Shown here one piece after another: positions 17,885-26,811 of a stretch of 64,000 bases of DNA (the stretch's first letter is position 1; each line of letters starts with the position of its first letter). The DNA lies in NCBI RefSeq assembly GCF_900106535.1, contig NZ_FNOH01000009.1, positions 248,001 to 312,000 of the forward strand, written 5' to 3'. The notes under the pieces were generated by a model. The model saw only the letters and a program-made list of their open reading frames with translations. It was not told where the DNA came from and did no database searches. This stretch comes from Myxococcus xanthus (GTDB lineage: Bacteria > Myxococcota > Myxococcia > Myxococcales > Myxococcaceae). The position numbers were made by a program, and so were the translations under genes.

Positions 17885-19639
17885 ATGGCTCGCCTCGACC
17901 CGCACTCGTACAACGACAGCACGCAGCCTGAGACGGAAACCCTGGACTGGAGGGCCCGCGTCGATTTCAAGACGCAGCGGCTGCACGCGGAGGTCACCCA
18001 CACCCTCAAGGAAGCCTCGGCCGGGCCGCTGGACCTGGATACCCGGGATTTGGAAATCCGTGACGTCATCGACGCCGCGGGTCGTCCCTTGCCCTACATC
18101 CTCTCCCCTTCCGAGCCGATTCTCGGCAGCCGGCTGCGCATCGAGCTGCCGGTGGGACTGCGGCAATTCACCGTGCGCTACCGCACGGCGCCGCACGCCA
18201 GCGCGCTCCAGTGGCTGACGCCCTCCCAGACGGCCGGGGGGAAGCACCCCTTCCTCTACAGCCAGTGCCAGGCCATCCACGCCCGAAGCGTGGTGCCGCT
18301 CCAGGACACGCCGCGCATCCGCATCCGCTACACCGCGTCGCTGCGGATTCCCAAGGCGCTCAAGGCCGTCATGGCCGCCAGCTTCCTGCGGCGCGAGGAG
18401 CATGGCGTGGAGGCGGAGGAGCACTACGAGATGCCCCAGCCGGTGCCTCCGTACCTGCTGGCCTTCGCGGTGGGCAGCCTGGCGCCGAAGGAGCTGGGGC
18501 CGCGCTCGCGCGTGTGGGCGGAGCCGGAGCTGCTGGAGGACGCGGCGGAGGAGTTCTCCGGCGTGGACGACATGCTGCGCGCCGCCGAGTCGCTCTTCGG
18601 GCCCTATGACTGGGAGCGCTTCGACCTGCTCACCATGCCGCCATCGTTCCCCTACGGCGGCATGGAGAACCCGCGCCTGACGTTCCTCACGCCCACGCTC
18701 ATCACCGGAGACAAGAGCCTGGTCAACGTGGTGGCGCACGAGTTGGCGCACTCGTGGACGGGCAACCTGGTGACGAACGCCTCCGCGGAGCACTTCTGGC
18801 TCAACGAGGGCTTCACCGTCTTCGCCGAGCGCCGCATCCTGGAGGTCCTGGAGGGTCCGGAAGTGTCGGCGCTGCACGGCGCGCTGGGCCGCCGCGCGCT
18901 GGACTCCGCGCTGCAGCACTTCCGCGCGCACCCGCAGCTGACGTCGCTGCGCACCCACCTGGCCGGCGTGGACCCGGACGAGGCCTTCTCCCAGATTCCC
19001 TACGAGAAGGGCTACCTGCTGCTGCGCGCCATGGAGGACGCGGCCGGGCGGCCCGCCTTCGACGAGTTCCTCCGCCGCTACCTGGCCACCTACCGCTTCC
19101 GCGCGCTCACCACCGAGGAGTTCGTCGCCTTCGCGGAGAAGGAACTGCCCGGCGTGCTGACCAAGGTGGACGCGGAGGCATACCTGCACCGGCCCGGCGT
19201 GCCCCCCGGGGCGCCGTCACCGCGCTCCCTGCGGCTGGAGGCCATGGACGCGCTGCGCGGCAAGGTGCCCACGCCGGAGCAGGCGAAGGACTGGACGCCG
19301 GCCGAGTGGCAGCTCTACCTGGAGTCACTGCCCTGGGACATTCCACGGGACGTCATCCAGCAACTCGACGCGCGCTTCAGCCTCACCGAGAGCCGCAACT
19401 CGGAGGTGCTGGTGGCGTGGCTGGTGGTGGCGCTGCGCGCGGACTGGGAGCCGGCCGTGGCTCGCACCGAGACGTTCCTCGGCGAGGTGGGCCGGATGAA
19501 GTACCTCAAGCCGCTGTACGGGGTGCTCTCCGCGTCGCATGCGCACCGGAGTCTGGCGCGCGCGCTCTTCAAGAAGCACGGGGAGCGCTACCACCCCATC
19601 GCCCGTCAGGGCGTGGAGCTCATCCTTTCGCGCGCCTGA
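17885..19639 (+). CDS. M1-family (leukotriene-A4-hydrolase-like) metallo-aminopeptidase
   Basis: 584 residues with the M1 order: a beta-sandwich N-domain, GGMENPRLTF for N-terminal recognition, the zinc site HELAHSW with the downstream NEGF glutamate (AEHFWLNEGFTVF), and a helical C-terminal domain of the leukotriene-A4-hydrolase type. All catalytic residues are present, so an active zinc aminopeptidase is expected. No signal peptide is visible, so it acts in the cytoplasm. It diverges from the beta-oxidation operon across 127 bp. Confidence 0.9.
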   Translation: MARLDPHSYNDSTQPETETLDWRARVDFKTQRLHAEVTHTLKEASAGPLDLDTRDLEIRDVIDAAGRPLPYILSPSEPILGSRLRIELPVGLRQFTVRYRTAPHASALQWLTPSQTAGGKHPFLYSQCQAIHARSVVPLQDTPRIRIRYTASLRIPKALKAVMAASFLRREEHGVEAEEHYEMPQPVPPYLLAFAVGSLAPKELGPRSRVWAEPELLEDAAEEFSGVDDMLRAAESLFGPYDWERFDLLTMPPSFPYGGMENPRLTFLTPTLITGDKSLVNVVAHELAHSWTGNLVTNASAEHFWLNEGFTVFAERRILEVLEGPEVSALHGALGRRALDSALQHFRAHPQLTSLRTHLAGVDPDEAFSQIPYEKGYLLLRAMEDAAGRPAFDEFLRRYLATYRFRALTTEEFVAFAEKELPGVLTKVDAEAYLHRPGVPPGAPSPRSLRLEAMDALRGKVPTPEQAKDWTPAEWQLYLESLPWDIPRDVIQQLDARFSLTESRNSEVLVAWLVVALRADWEPAVARTETFLGEVGRMKYLKPLYGVLSASHAHRSLARALFKKHGERYHPIARQGVELILSRA

Positions 19640-19660
19640 GGACGCGCGAGCAGGACGGGA

Positions 19661-20545
19661 CTACTTCGAGGCCGCCGCGTTCAGGCGCTTCTCCGACAGG
19701 GCGAGGTACTTCTCGTCCATGTCGATGCCCACGTAACGGTGGCCCAGCTTGAGGGCCGCCACGCCCGAGGTGCCGCTGCCGTTGAAGGGGTCCAGCACGA
19801 GCGCGTCCGGGGGGCAGCTCGCCTCCAGGATGCGCTCCAGCAGCGCCACCGGCTTCTGCGTGGGGTGGCTGCCGAAGGCCTTCTCCTCGCCGCCGCGCGG
19901 GACGGTGAGCGTCCACATCCGGCCCTCGCCGTCCGCCGTCAGCTCGGCGTCACCGGAGGGCGGCAGCGCCCAGGCGTCGCGCATCTGCTTGCCGCCGTTC
20001 TCCGCCTTCATGCGCGCGTAGTTGAACGTGTGCTGGAGCTTGCCGCCGGACTTCGGCGAGGCCCAGATGAGCAGCTCCGTGGAGTGCGTGAAGTAGCGGC
20101 ACGCCAGGTTGGGGCTCGCGTTGGGCTTGAACCAGGTGACGGTGTTGAGCAGCTTGTAGCCGAGCTTCTGCATCGCGAAGCCGGCGTTGAAGATGACGTG
20201 CTGCGTGCCGCTCACCCACAACGTGCCGGTGGGCTTGAGCAGGCGCTGGCAGGCCGCGAGCCACTCGGTGGTGAACTTGTGGTCCTCCTCCACGCCGCGC
20301 GACACGTCCCAGCCGCCCTTGGCCACCGAGACGCGCTTGCCGCCCTTGCAGGTGGTGCCGCCGTTGGAGAGGAAGTACGGCGGGTCGGCGAAAATCATGT
20401 CGAACGTCTGGGGCTCGAACTGCGACATCAGCTCCAGGCTGTCGCCGTGCAGCAGCGTATAGGCCTCCCCTTTCGCGTAGACGCTCTCGTTGAGCGAACG
20501 GCGGACGACTTTCAGGGAAGGGGCTGCTGCAGCATGCGCGGACAT
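19661..20545 (-). CDS. solitary DNA methyltransferase (N6-adenine or N4-cytosine)
   Basis: 294 residues. Catalytic motif IV DPPY (MIFADPPYFLSNGG) precedes the AdoMet-binding motif DPFNGSGTSG near residue 255, the beta-class order of type II methyltransferases. A conserved SHPTQKP sits just before the latter. No restriction endonuclease gene lies on either side, so it may be an orphan epigenetic methyltransferase. The start has GGAGGCGAG directly upstream. The recognition sequence cannot be predicted. Confidence 0.88.
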   Translation of the reverse strand: MSAHAAAAPSLKVVRRSLNESVYAKGEAYTLLHGDSLELMSQFEPQTFDMIFADPPYFLSNGGTTCKGGKRVSVAKGGWDVSRGVEEDHKFTTEWLAACQRLLKPTGTLWVSGTQHVIFNAGFAMQKLGYKLLNTVTWFKPNASPNLACRYFTHSTELLIWASPKSGGKLQHTFNYARMKAENGGKQMRDAWALPPSGDAELTADGEGRMWTLTVPRGGEEKAFGSHPTQKPVALLERILEASCPPDALVLDPFNGSGTSGVAALKLGHRYVGIDMDEKYLALSEKRLNAAASK

Positions 20546-20738
20546 CTCGCCTCCGTCGGACTCTTCGTCGTGGACGCGGCGGACTGTGCGGTCGCTTCGG
20601 TGCTACGTCTAATTTCTGGCCTGTAGCACCCTGAAACTTGACGGGTGATTCAGGCCGTAGAAGCGCCGCGAGCAGGGCGGGAGCGCCTCTCGTGGAGGCC
20701 CTCCGACACCCTGCTCGACGGGTACTGCCTGGACTGTG

Positions 20739-20762
20739 GCGGGGCCCCTGAAAGGCCCCCGC
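20739..20762 (-). terminator. GC hairpin downstream of rpmE
   Basis: On the minus strand GCGGGGGCC-TTTCA-GGGGCCCCGC begins four bases after the rpmE stop codon and folds into a strong stem with one bulge. There is no clear T-run. Confidence 0.5.
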
Positions 20763-20765
20763 GGC

Positions 20766-20987
20766 CTACGCCTTCTTGGCGGAGGTCGGCGACGCGCCGT
20801 ACTTCTTGCGGAAGCGGTCGATGCGGCCGGCCGTGTCCACGAGCTTGTACTTGCCCGTGAAGAAGGGGTGGCAGTTCGAGCAGATTTCCACCGAGAACGA
20901 GCCGCGGGTGGACTTCGTCTCCACGACGTTGCCGCACATGCAGGTCACGCGGGACGGCGGGTAGACGGGATGGATTTCAGGCTTCAT
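20766..20987 (-). CDS. rpmE: 50S ribosomal protein L31 (zinc-binding form)
   Basis: 73 residues with the L31 pattern: N-terminal MKPEIHP, the Cys pair CMCG, a [14 protein letters not shown] core with the second Cys pair, and a Lys-rich tail after [10 protein letters not shown]. Four cysteines make this the zinc-binding C+ form. A GGAGCG ribosome-binding site precedes the ATG. It is a single-gene unit followed by a hairpin. Confidence 0.97.
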   Translation of the reverse strand: MKPEIHPVYPPSRVTCMCGNVVETKSTRGSFSVEICSNCHPFFTGKYKLVDTAGRIDRFRKKYGASPTSAKKA

Positions 20988-21098
20988 GACACGCTCCAGT
21001 ATGCCTTGCCCCCACCCGCTGACGGGTAGGAGGTCCGGCGCTGAGGGATGGTCGGCGCTTATAATGGCGCTTGGACCGCTTCACAAGGCCAGCACGGC

Positions 21099-22229
21099 TC
21101 AATGGGCCGCCGAGCCGGGGGGCTCGACGCGTTCCACCCATTTCTGGACGACCGGATCCGCCGGGACGTCACTGCCAAGCTGGATGTACGACAACAGATG
21201 CGTGCGCCCGGCGTCCGTTGCGCCGCCGGCCAGCGCCTTCTGGTAGGCCGCCCGCGAGGCTTCCAGGCGAGCAATCGTCGCCTCCAGGGGCTGCTTCTCC
21301 GCCGGGTCCTGGGTCCCCGCGAGCCGCGCCTTCGCCCGGGTGAGGTTGCCTTCGAGCAGGCGCAGCTGCTGCCGCGTGCGCTCCTGCACGGAGGCGTCGG
21401 CAAAGCGGCCCGTCCCCTCCAACTGGAGCAGCAGCTTCGCCAGCTCGCGGCCCCTGGCACCGGAAGGAATCACCGTGGCCAGGGCCTGCCGCTGGGCGAT
21501 GCCCTGCCCCCGGCCCTCGTGGGACTGCACCACGAAGTCCACGCCCTCCACCTGGTCAGCCAGCTGGAGCGCCTCCGCGTGAGGCACCGCCGCGAGCACC
21601 ACCACCAGGTCCACCTTCGACTTCTCACGCAGGCGCTTCGCCTCGGCGGCCACTGCGGGCTGCACCGGCAGGCCCTGCACCTGCTCCTGGGCCTGGCCCG
21701 GAACGGCGAGCCCCACCGGGGTGGGTTTGGCCATGGCGGGAGAGACGCCCACCACGCCCACCTTCACGCCGCCCACCGTCGTCACCAACGAGGCGGGGAA
21801 CAGCAGCTTGCCCTGCGCGTCCGCGAGGTTCGCGGACAGGAGCTTCAGCTTCGCCTGCCGCGTCTGCTTCTTGAGGAAGCCCACGCCGAACCCGAGGTCG
21901 CGCGCGCCCACGGCCATGGCCGCGGTGCCCTGCGCGTCCATCTGCGACAGCACGAGCTCCGCGCGCGCCCGGGCATCCGGGGCCTGCGCGCTGTCCCGGC
22001 TCTTGAAGAGCGCATTGCCGGCGTCCAGCACCAGCACGGGCGTGCCCTGCTTGCGCTCCTTCTCAATCGCGACTTTTCGTCTGGCCAGACCGCCAGATGG
22101 GTTGTGCCTTCAACCACAGGGGGCGACTTCGCCCCCATTGTCTCCGGTGAAGAGGAGGACGAGCTGCTTGGGCGCCGCGCCCGCCACCAGGGGCAGCAGG
22201 AGCAGCAGCGCCAGCGCGGCCAGCTTCAC
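21099..22229 (-). CDS. secreted 5'-nucleotidase/metallophosphatase-fold protein, candidate selenoprotein (in-frame TGA at 22110-22112)
   Basis: A single frame runs from a GTG at 22229 to the stop at 21099, interrupted by one TGA. Before the TGA come a signal peptide (KLAALALLLLLPLVAG) and LFTGDNGGEVAPCG; after it, in the same frame, come RHNPSGGLARRK and VLVLDAGNALFKS. The fused product, 376 residues, follows the UshA/5'-nucleotidase N-domain, but the usual GNHEFD block is degenerate (GARDLGFG). The TGA would read Cys-Gly-Sec where, as I recall, related proteins carry Cys-Gly-Cys. A SECIS-like hairpin starts 13 bases after it. The downstream part stays in frame, with no further stops for 335 codons, which argues against simple decay. 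The alternative is a nonsense mutation. The start lacks a clear ribosome-binding site and sits 11 bp after the upstream stop, suggesting coupling. Confidence 0.65.
22080..22097 (-). promoter_or_regulatory. SECIS-like stem-loop within the coding sequence
   Basis: On the mRNA strand, 13 bases (counted to the 5-bp CUGGC stem) after the UGA, UCUGGC-GGUCUG-GCCAGA forms a 6-bp stem with a GGUCUG apical loop. The E. coli fdhF SECIS has a GGUCU-containing loop at almost the same distance (about 17 bases) from its UGA. Bacterial SelB recognises this type of guanine-uracil loop. Confidence 0.55.
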
Positions 22230-22240
22230 CGGACGCGGGC

Positions 22241-23083
22241 TCACTTCTTGCCCTTCTTGGCGGGCGCCGCCTTCTTGTCCAGCTCGGCGATGCGCTCCTT
22301 GGCCGTCTTCGCCTCGGCGGACTTCGGGTAGCTCTTGATGAGTTCCTCCAGCGCCAGCCGCGACTCCTCCTTCATCTTCAGCTGGGCGAAGCAGTCCGAC
22401 GAGCGCAGGTAGGACTCCGGCGCGGACTCCGCCTTCGGGAAGTCCTGCAGCACCTTGCCGTACTCGAAGAGGGCCTCGCGGCACTTGGACTCGGAGAAGT
22501 ACGTCTCACCAAGGCCGAAGTGGGCGTCCCCCACCAGCGGGTCCTTGGCCCACTTCTTCATGAACTCGTTGTAGAGCTGGCGCGCCAGCAGCACGTCGCC
22601 AGCCTTGGCCTTCGCTTTGGCGAGCGCCAGGAACTCCTTCTTGTCCGTGGGGCGCTTGAGCTCCTCGGCCTTCTTCTTCGCCTCGGCTTCCTTCAGCGCC
22701 GCCTCGCCCTGCATGGCGACCAGCTTCTGGTCCTGCGCGGCCAGCGCCGTCTCCAGCTCGGTGATTTTGTGGAGGTACGTCTCCACCTGGCCACGAAGCT
22801 GGGCGAGGTCTTCGACGGTCTTCTGGAACTGCACGCCGATGTCCGCGTCCTTGCGGCGCGCCGCGGTGTCCAGCCCCTTGAGGGCCTTGGTGACCTCCGC
22901 GACCTTCTCGTCGATTTTCGGAAGGGTGGCGACGAGCTGCTCGCGCGTCTCCTTCAGCTCCGCCTGAATCTGGGCGGAGTCGGTGCCGAGCCGGTCGACC
23001 TTCGCCTCGAGGGCGCGGCCGCGGTCAGCGGGATAGAAGCAACCAGGGAGGGCCAGCAGGGATATCAGCGCCAAGCTTCGCAT
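22241..23083 (-). CDS. lipoprotein with coiled coil and TPR repeats (CpoB/YbgF-like)
   Basis: 280 residues. A lipoprotein signal (SLALISLLALPGC) is followed by a long coiled coil (about 25-150, heptads with Glu/Lys/Leu) and C-terminal TPR-type repeats, for example LYNEFMKKWAKDPLVGDAHF and ALFEYGKVLQDFPKAES, ending in a Lys/Ala-rich tail. This is the layout of CpoB/YbgF of the Tol-Pal system, although no tol genes are nearby. It lies 11 bp upstream of the candidate selenoprotein on the same strand, so the pair is probably cotranscribed. Confidence 0.75.
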   Translation of the reverse strand: MRSLALISLLALPGCFYPADRGRALEAKVDRLGTDSAQIQAELKETREQLVATLPKIDEKVAEVTKALKGLDTAARRKDADIGVQFQKTVEDLAQLRGQVETYLHKITELETALAAQDQKLVAMQGEAALKEAEAKKKAEELKRPTDKKEFLALAKAKAKAGDVLLARQLYNEFMKKWAKDPLVGDAHFGLGETYFSESKCREALFEYGKVLQDFPKAESAPESYLRSSDCFAQLKMKEESRLALEELIKSYPKSAEAKTAKERIAELDKKAAPAKKGKK

Positions 23084-23171
23084 CGGGCGCCATCTTAGGC
23101 GCAAACGCCCTGCCCGTCCGGACTTCTCTCGTCCAGTTGGGGCTCCCGCCAACGCCTGCCCGGCTGGCCGG

Positions 23172-24494
23172 TCACCGCTTCTGGATGGAAAACTCCAGCC
23201 GCTCGGCAGCATGCGCGCAGGCCACCCGGAGGCGGTCGGGGTTGAGGAAGAAGGCCACGGGGCGAGAGCGGCCCGACTCCAGGGCCTGGAGGGCCCGGCG
23301 GTACTCGGCGGTAGCCTCGGCGGTGCGCCGGCACTGCTCCAGGAGCAGCCCGAGCAGGTACCGGGCGGCGGCGTGGTCCGGGTCCAGCGTCAGGCAGCGA
23401 CGCAGGTCCCGCTCCGCCACGGCGTCGGAGACACCCGAGGCGGCGCCATCCAGCACGCAGGCGAAGAGGAGGTCCGCTTCCGCGCAGGCCTCCGGGCTGG
23501 GCTCGGGCGCGGTGGCCACGGGCCCCCGGACGCCCTCCACCTCGGTGGGAGCCGGGACAGAAAACCCATGGTGAGCCTCGGTGCGAGCGCGCGCGGGGGC
23601 TCGGCCTGGGGGCAGGGCCGTGCCACGCTTCCTTGAAGGTGGCGCAGCGCCGTTCCAGGAGAGCGGGGCTGGCGGCGCCTCGGACTCCCCTTCCTCCGGC
23701 CGGACGTAGAAGAACGCCTGCTCGCCGCGCCGCACACGGAGCGTTGGCGGCACCCGGAGCAGCGGCTCGGACGCGGACAGCACCAGCGCGCCGCCGGGCG
23801 CCAGGCTCCCCGCGAGCGCCTCCACGGTGCGCTGGAAGGCCTCCGCGGTGAAGTAGATGAGGACGTTGCGGCAGAAGATGACGTCGAAGCCGCCTCCGCC
23901 GGGCGCCACCGGATACGGCGACTCCATCAGGTTGTGGCACTGGAAGCTCGCGCGCTCCCGCAGCGCGGGCGTCAGGGCTTCTTTCGCGCCGGACCGGACG
24001 AAGTACCGCGAGCGCAGCTCCGGTGGGACGCGGCGCAGCTGCTCCCGGCCGTACGCCAGCCACCGCGCACGGCGCAGCGTGTCCCCGGCGATGTCCGTCC
24101 CCAACACCGTGCTGTCCGAGTTGGCCCCTGCCTCCGCGAGCAGGACGAGCAGCGTGGCCACCTCCTCGCCCGTGGCGCAGCCCGCGCTCCAGACGCGCAG
24201 GGGCCGCCGATTCCTCGCCACCAGTGGGGAGAGGACCTGCGCTCGAAACGCGGCGAGCTGCACCTCGTCGCGGAACAGGTCCGTCTTGTTCACCACCACC
24301 GCGGCGATGAGGTCCTCCAGGTCCGTCACGCCCGACGGGGACTGGAGGAACATCAGGTACTGGTGCGGCGTGAGGCCCTGGCTGCGCGCCGCCAGCCGCT
24401 CATCCAGCCGGCGGACCTGAGGGCCACTCAGGGCCATCCCCGTCCGCGCCGACAGGAAGGCGCGCACTCCGGACCATGGCGCGCCGTCAGTCAC
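23172..24494 (-). CDS. cheR3: CheR-type chemoreceptor methyltransferase with TPR-like tail (Che3)
   Basis: 440 residues starting at GTG. The N-terminal helical CheR domain is followed by the AdoMet-dependent methyltransferase domain, with VWSAGCATGEEV and VIFCRNVLIYF, the CheR hallmarks. After a Pro/Ala-rich linker, the last 130 residues carry TPR-like helices (LDPDHAAARYLLGLLLEQ). It would methylate receptor glutamates of the two Che3 MCPs with AdoMet. It is the last gene of the Che3 operon, six bases after the cheB stop. The locus-based symbol rests on synteny with the M. xanthus Che3 cluster. Confidence 0.9.
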   Translation of the reverse strand: MTDGAPWSGVRAFLSARTGMALSGPQVRRLDERLAARSQGLTPHQYLMFLQSPSGVTDLEDLIAAVVVNKTDLFRDEVQLAAFRAQVLSPLVARNRRPLRVWSAGCATGEEVATLLVLLAEAGANSDSTVLGTDIAGDTLRRARWLAYGREQLRRVPPELRSRYFVRSGAKEALTPALRERASFQCHNLMESPYPVAPGGGGFDVIFCRNVLIYFTAEAFQRTVEALAGSLAPGGALVLSASEPLLRVPPTLRVRRGEQAFFYVRPEEGESEAPPAPLSWNGAAPPSRKRGTALPPGRAPARARTEAHHGFSVPAPTEVEGVRGPVATAPEPSPEACAEADLLFACVLDGAASGVSDAVAERDLRRCLTLDPDHAAARYLLGLLLEQCRRTAEATAEYRRALQALESGRSRPVAFFLNPDRLRVACAHAAERLEFSIQKR

Positions 24495-24500
24495 CCGGGC

Positions 24501-25559
24501 TCAGCGCCCCACCGAGAGGGACTCTCCCCGCGCCAGTCGCACCAACGTCGCCGCGACTTCGTCACCGTGGATGAGGTGGTCCACCGCCTTGCGCTCCACC
24601 GCCGCGCCCGGCATGCCGAACACCACGCAGGACTCCTCGTTCTGCGCCACCGCCAGTCCGCCCGCCTGCTTGATGGCCAGCAGGCCATCCGCGCCATCCG
24701 CCCCCATGCCCGTCAGCACCAGGCCCACCGCGCGCCGGCCATAGGTGCGGGCGGCGCTCTCCAGCAGCACCGTGCCGGACGGCATGTGCCCATCCCGCTC
24801 CACGCCCAGCTTGATCCCCACGCGTCCCCGGAAGGGGATGACGGTGTGCTGCCCCGGCGGAGCGATGAGGACGTGCCCCGGCATCAGCGGCTCTCCGTCC
24901 TGCGCCAGCCGGACCTTCAACTTGCTGGCCCCGGCCAGCCACCCCGCCAGGGACTCCGCGAAGGCGGCGTTGATGTGCTGGACGATGACGATGGGCGCCG
25001 GAAAGTCCGCAGGCAGCTCCGACAGCATCTTGAAGAGCACCTGGGGCCCGCCCGTGCTCGCCGCCACCACCACCACGCCCATGGACACCGCCGGCAGCAC
25101 CGACGTGGCCACCCGGGGCGGCAACAGCGGGCCGCGCTGGGGCCGGCGCAGGTGGCGGATGACACGCACCGAGGACAGCAGCCGGATTTCGCGAACCAGG
25201 TTCCACGCGTCCGGCCCGGCGTCGATCGCGGGCTTGATTTGCAGAGCGAGCGCGCCCAGCTCCAGCGCGCGGTACGTCAGCTCCGGCGCCTGTGAGCGCG
25301 GGTCCGCCGTGAGCACCAGGATGGGCGTGGGGCACTCGGCCATGATGTGCTCGGTGGCCGTGAGCCCGTCCATGACGGGCATGTCCACGTCCATGGTGAT
25401 GACGTGGGGACGCAGCTCCTTGGTCATCTCCACGGCCTGCTTGCCGTCCGCGCAGGTGCCCACGACTTCGATATCGGGGTCCTTGCTCAGCGCCTCGCAG
25501 ATGAGCTGTCGGCAGATGAGGGAGTCATCGACCACCAGCACCGACACTTTCTTGCCCAT
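24501..25559 (-). CDS. cheB3: CheB protein-glutamate methylesterase (Che3)
   Basis: 352 residues. The receiver has its phospho-acceptor at Asp57 (VITMDVDMP) and the acidic pocket DDS. The methylesterase domain shows the catalytic triad: Ser in VAASTGGPQ, His in IVQHI and Asp in GMGADGADG. It would demethylate or deamidate the MCP glutamates, adjusting CheA3 output. The start at 25559 begins [14 protein letters not shown] 2.4-kb block with two unrelated genes now separates it from cheA. Confidence 0.93.
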
Positions 25560-25596
25560 GCCCTGTCCATACCCCGTGCGCGAGCCCGGGAGTATA

Positions 25597-25747
25597 GCCA
25601 ATGCAGGGGCTTGTCAGCCCAGCAGTCGCCGCACCACATCCACCAGGTTGCCCTGGGCGGTGTAGCCAGCCCCCCTGCCGCCGGTCATCCTCCCCCCACG
25701 GGTGGTGAAGGCTGACCACCGGGAACCTCGAACGGACGGGGTGCCCC
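25597..25747 (-). pseudogene. decayed second copy of the cheA 3' end
   Basis: This stretch aligns with the last 54 codons of cheA and its first downstream bases (28156-28336). The first 50 bp, through the RRLLG-stop region, are nearly identical, a ~30-bp internal deletion follows, and then about 75 bp at roughly 85-90% identity. The frame is broken. Together with the intact copy it brackets the two-gene insertion. The 380 bases from 25560 to 25939 contain no other gene. Confidence 0.8.
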
Positions 25748-25939
25748 ATGGGGCTGCGCAGGCTCTTCACCGGCCGGGCTCGCTGCTCGATCAGCCCTCC
25801 GTCAGCGGCCCGCCTCAGCTCCGATTCTCCCCTCAACATGGCTTTCCAACCTATATGGATAAGCGGGGAAGCCATTGACCTGATGCGCGGGAGCGGACTA
25901 CCGCCGTCCGCTCCCTCTGCCGCTCGAAAGGAGCGCATC

Positions 25940-26698
25940 TTGGTCCGGCGATTTCTTCCCTCCCTCCTCCCGCTGGTGCTGGTGGCCTCCACGGCCGCGG
26001 CGCAGACCACCCCCACCTCCATCACCTTCGATGGCGATTGGAACGAGACGCCGTCGGTGGAGCTGATTCCCGTGGGCGGACAGGTGGTCGTCAACTACGA
26101 CATCAGCCGCCTGCCGCAGTGCCGGGGCACCACCTCCTCGGGCAACCCAACCTGGACCATCACCGGCCACGTCCAGGTGAACCGCGGCCCGGTGGTGAGC
26201 TTCTGGGTGGCCGGCCACGCGCCGGACGGCAACTCTTCCCAGCGCGTCCTGCATCTCCCCGCGGGGTTGAGCGGCGCCCTGGTGATGTGGTTCGACATCT
26301 CGAGCCAGGGCTGCCAGGCCTGGGACTCCAACCACGGGAGCAACTACCACTTCGCCATCGGCGCGCCGACCCTCTCCTTCAACGCGAACTGGGACGAGGT
26401 GATTGCGGGCACGCTGCGCGCCGGCCAGCAGCTCATCGTCAACTACGACGAGGCCCGCCTGCCCGAGTGTCGCGCGACCTACAACGGCCCGGCCTGGTCG
26501 ATTGTCGCGCAGTACCGCTTCGACAACGGCCCCATCCAGGAGACGGTCGTCACCGGCTCCGGCAGGTCCGAGCCGACGGCCATCACCGCTCCGGCCGGCG
26601 CCCGCCACCTGGAGATGTGGTTCCGCAACACGGACCGCAGCTCCTGCGTGAGCTACGACAGCAACTACGGCTCCAACTATCACTTCGCCGTGGAGTGA
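25940..26698 (+). CDS. secreted protein with two tandem homologous domains, unknown function
   Basis: 252 residues from a TTG start, chosen because AAGGAG sits seven bases upstream and the next codons encode a clean signal peptide (RRFLPSLLPLVLVASTAAAQ). Two repeats of about 110 residues follow: each begins with a phenylalanine-bearing strand (ITFDGDWNE / LSFNANWDE), contains VVVNYDISRLPQCR / LIVNYDEARLPECR, and ends SNHGSNYHFAI / SNYGSNYHFAV. One cysteine pair per repeat suggests disulfides. I recall similar secreted myxobacterial proteins of unknown function (possibly DUF6209), but cannot confirm. It lies inside the insertion in the Che3 cluster. Confidence 0.72.
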   Translation: MVRRFLPSLLPLVLVASTAAAQTTPTSITFDGDWNETPSVELIPVGGQVVVNYDISRLPQCRGTTSSGNPTWTITGHVQVNRGPVVSFWVAGHAPDGNSSQRVLHLPAGLSGALVMWFDISSQGCQAWDSNHGSNYHFAIGAPTLSFNANWDEVIAGTLRAGQQLIVNYDEARLPECRATYNGPAWSIVAQYRFDNGPIQETVVTGSGRSEPTAITAPAGARHLEMWFRNTDRSSCVSYDSNYGSNYHFAVE

Positions 26699-26811
26699 GC
26701 CGCACCTGCTGGGTCGCGACCGGCTGCAGTGTCATCACGTTCGAGACTGCAGCAGGCGGCGTCGTGGTGAACCCAGAGCCGAATCAACCCATCCTCGAAG
26801 GCACCGCCGAC

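Noticed and set aside
22038..22229. Treating the 5'-nucleotidase as starting after the TGA, at an internal Met
   Set aside because: This would discard the signal peptide and the conserved N-terminal block, which are in the same frame directly upstream.
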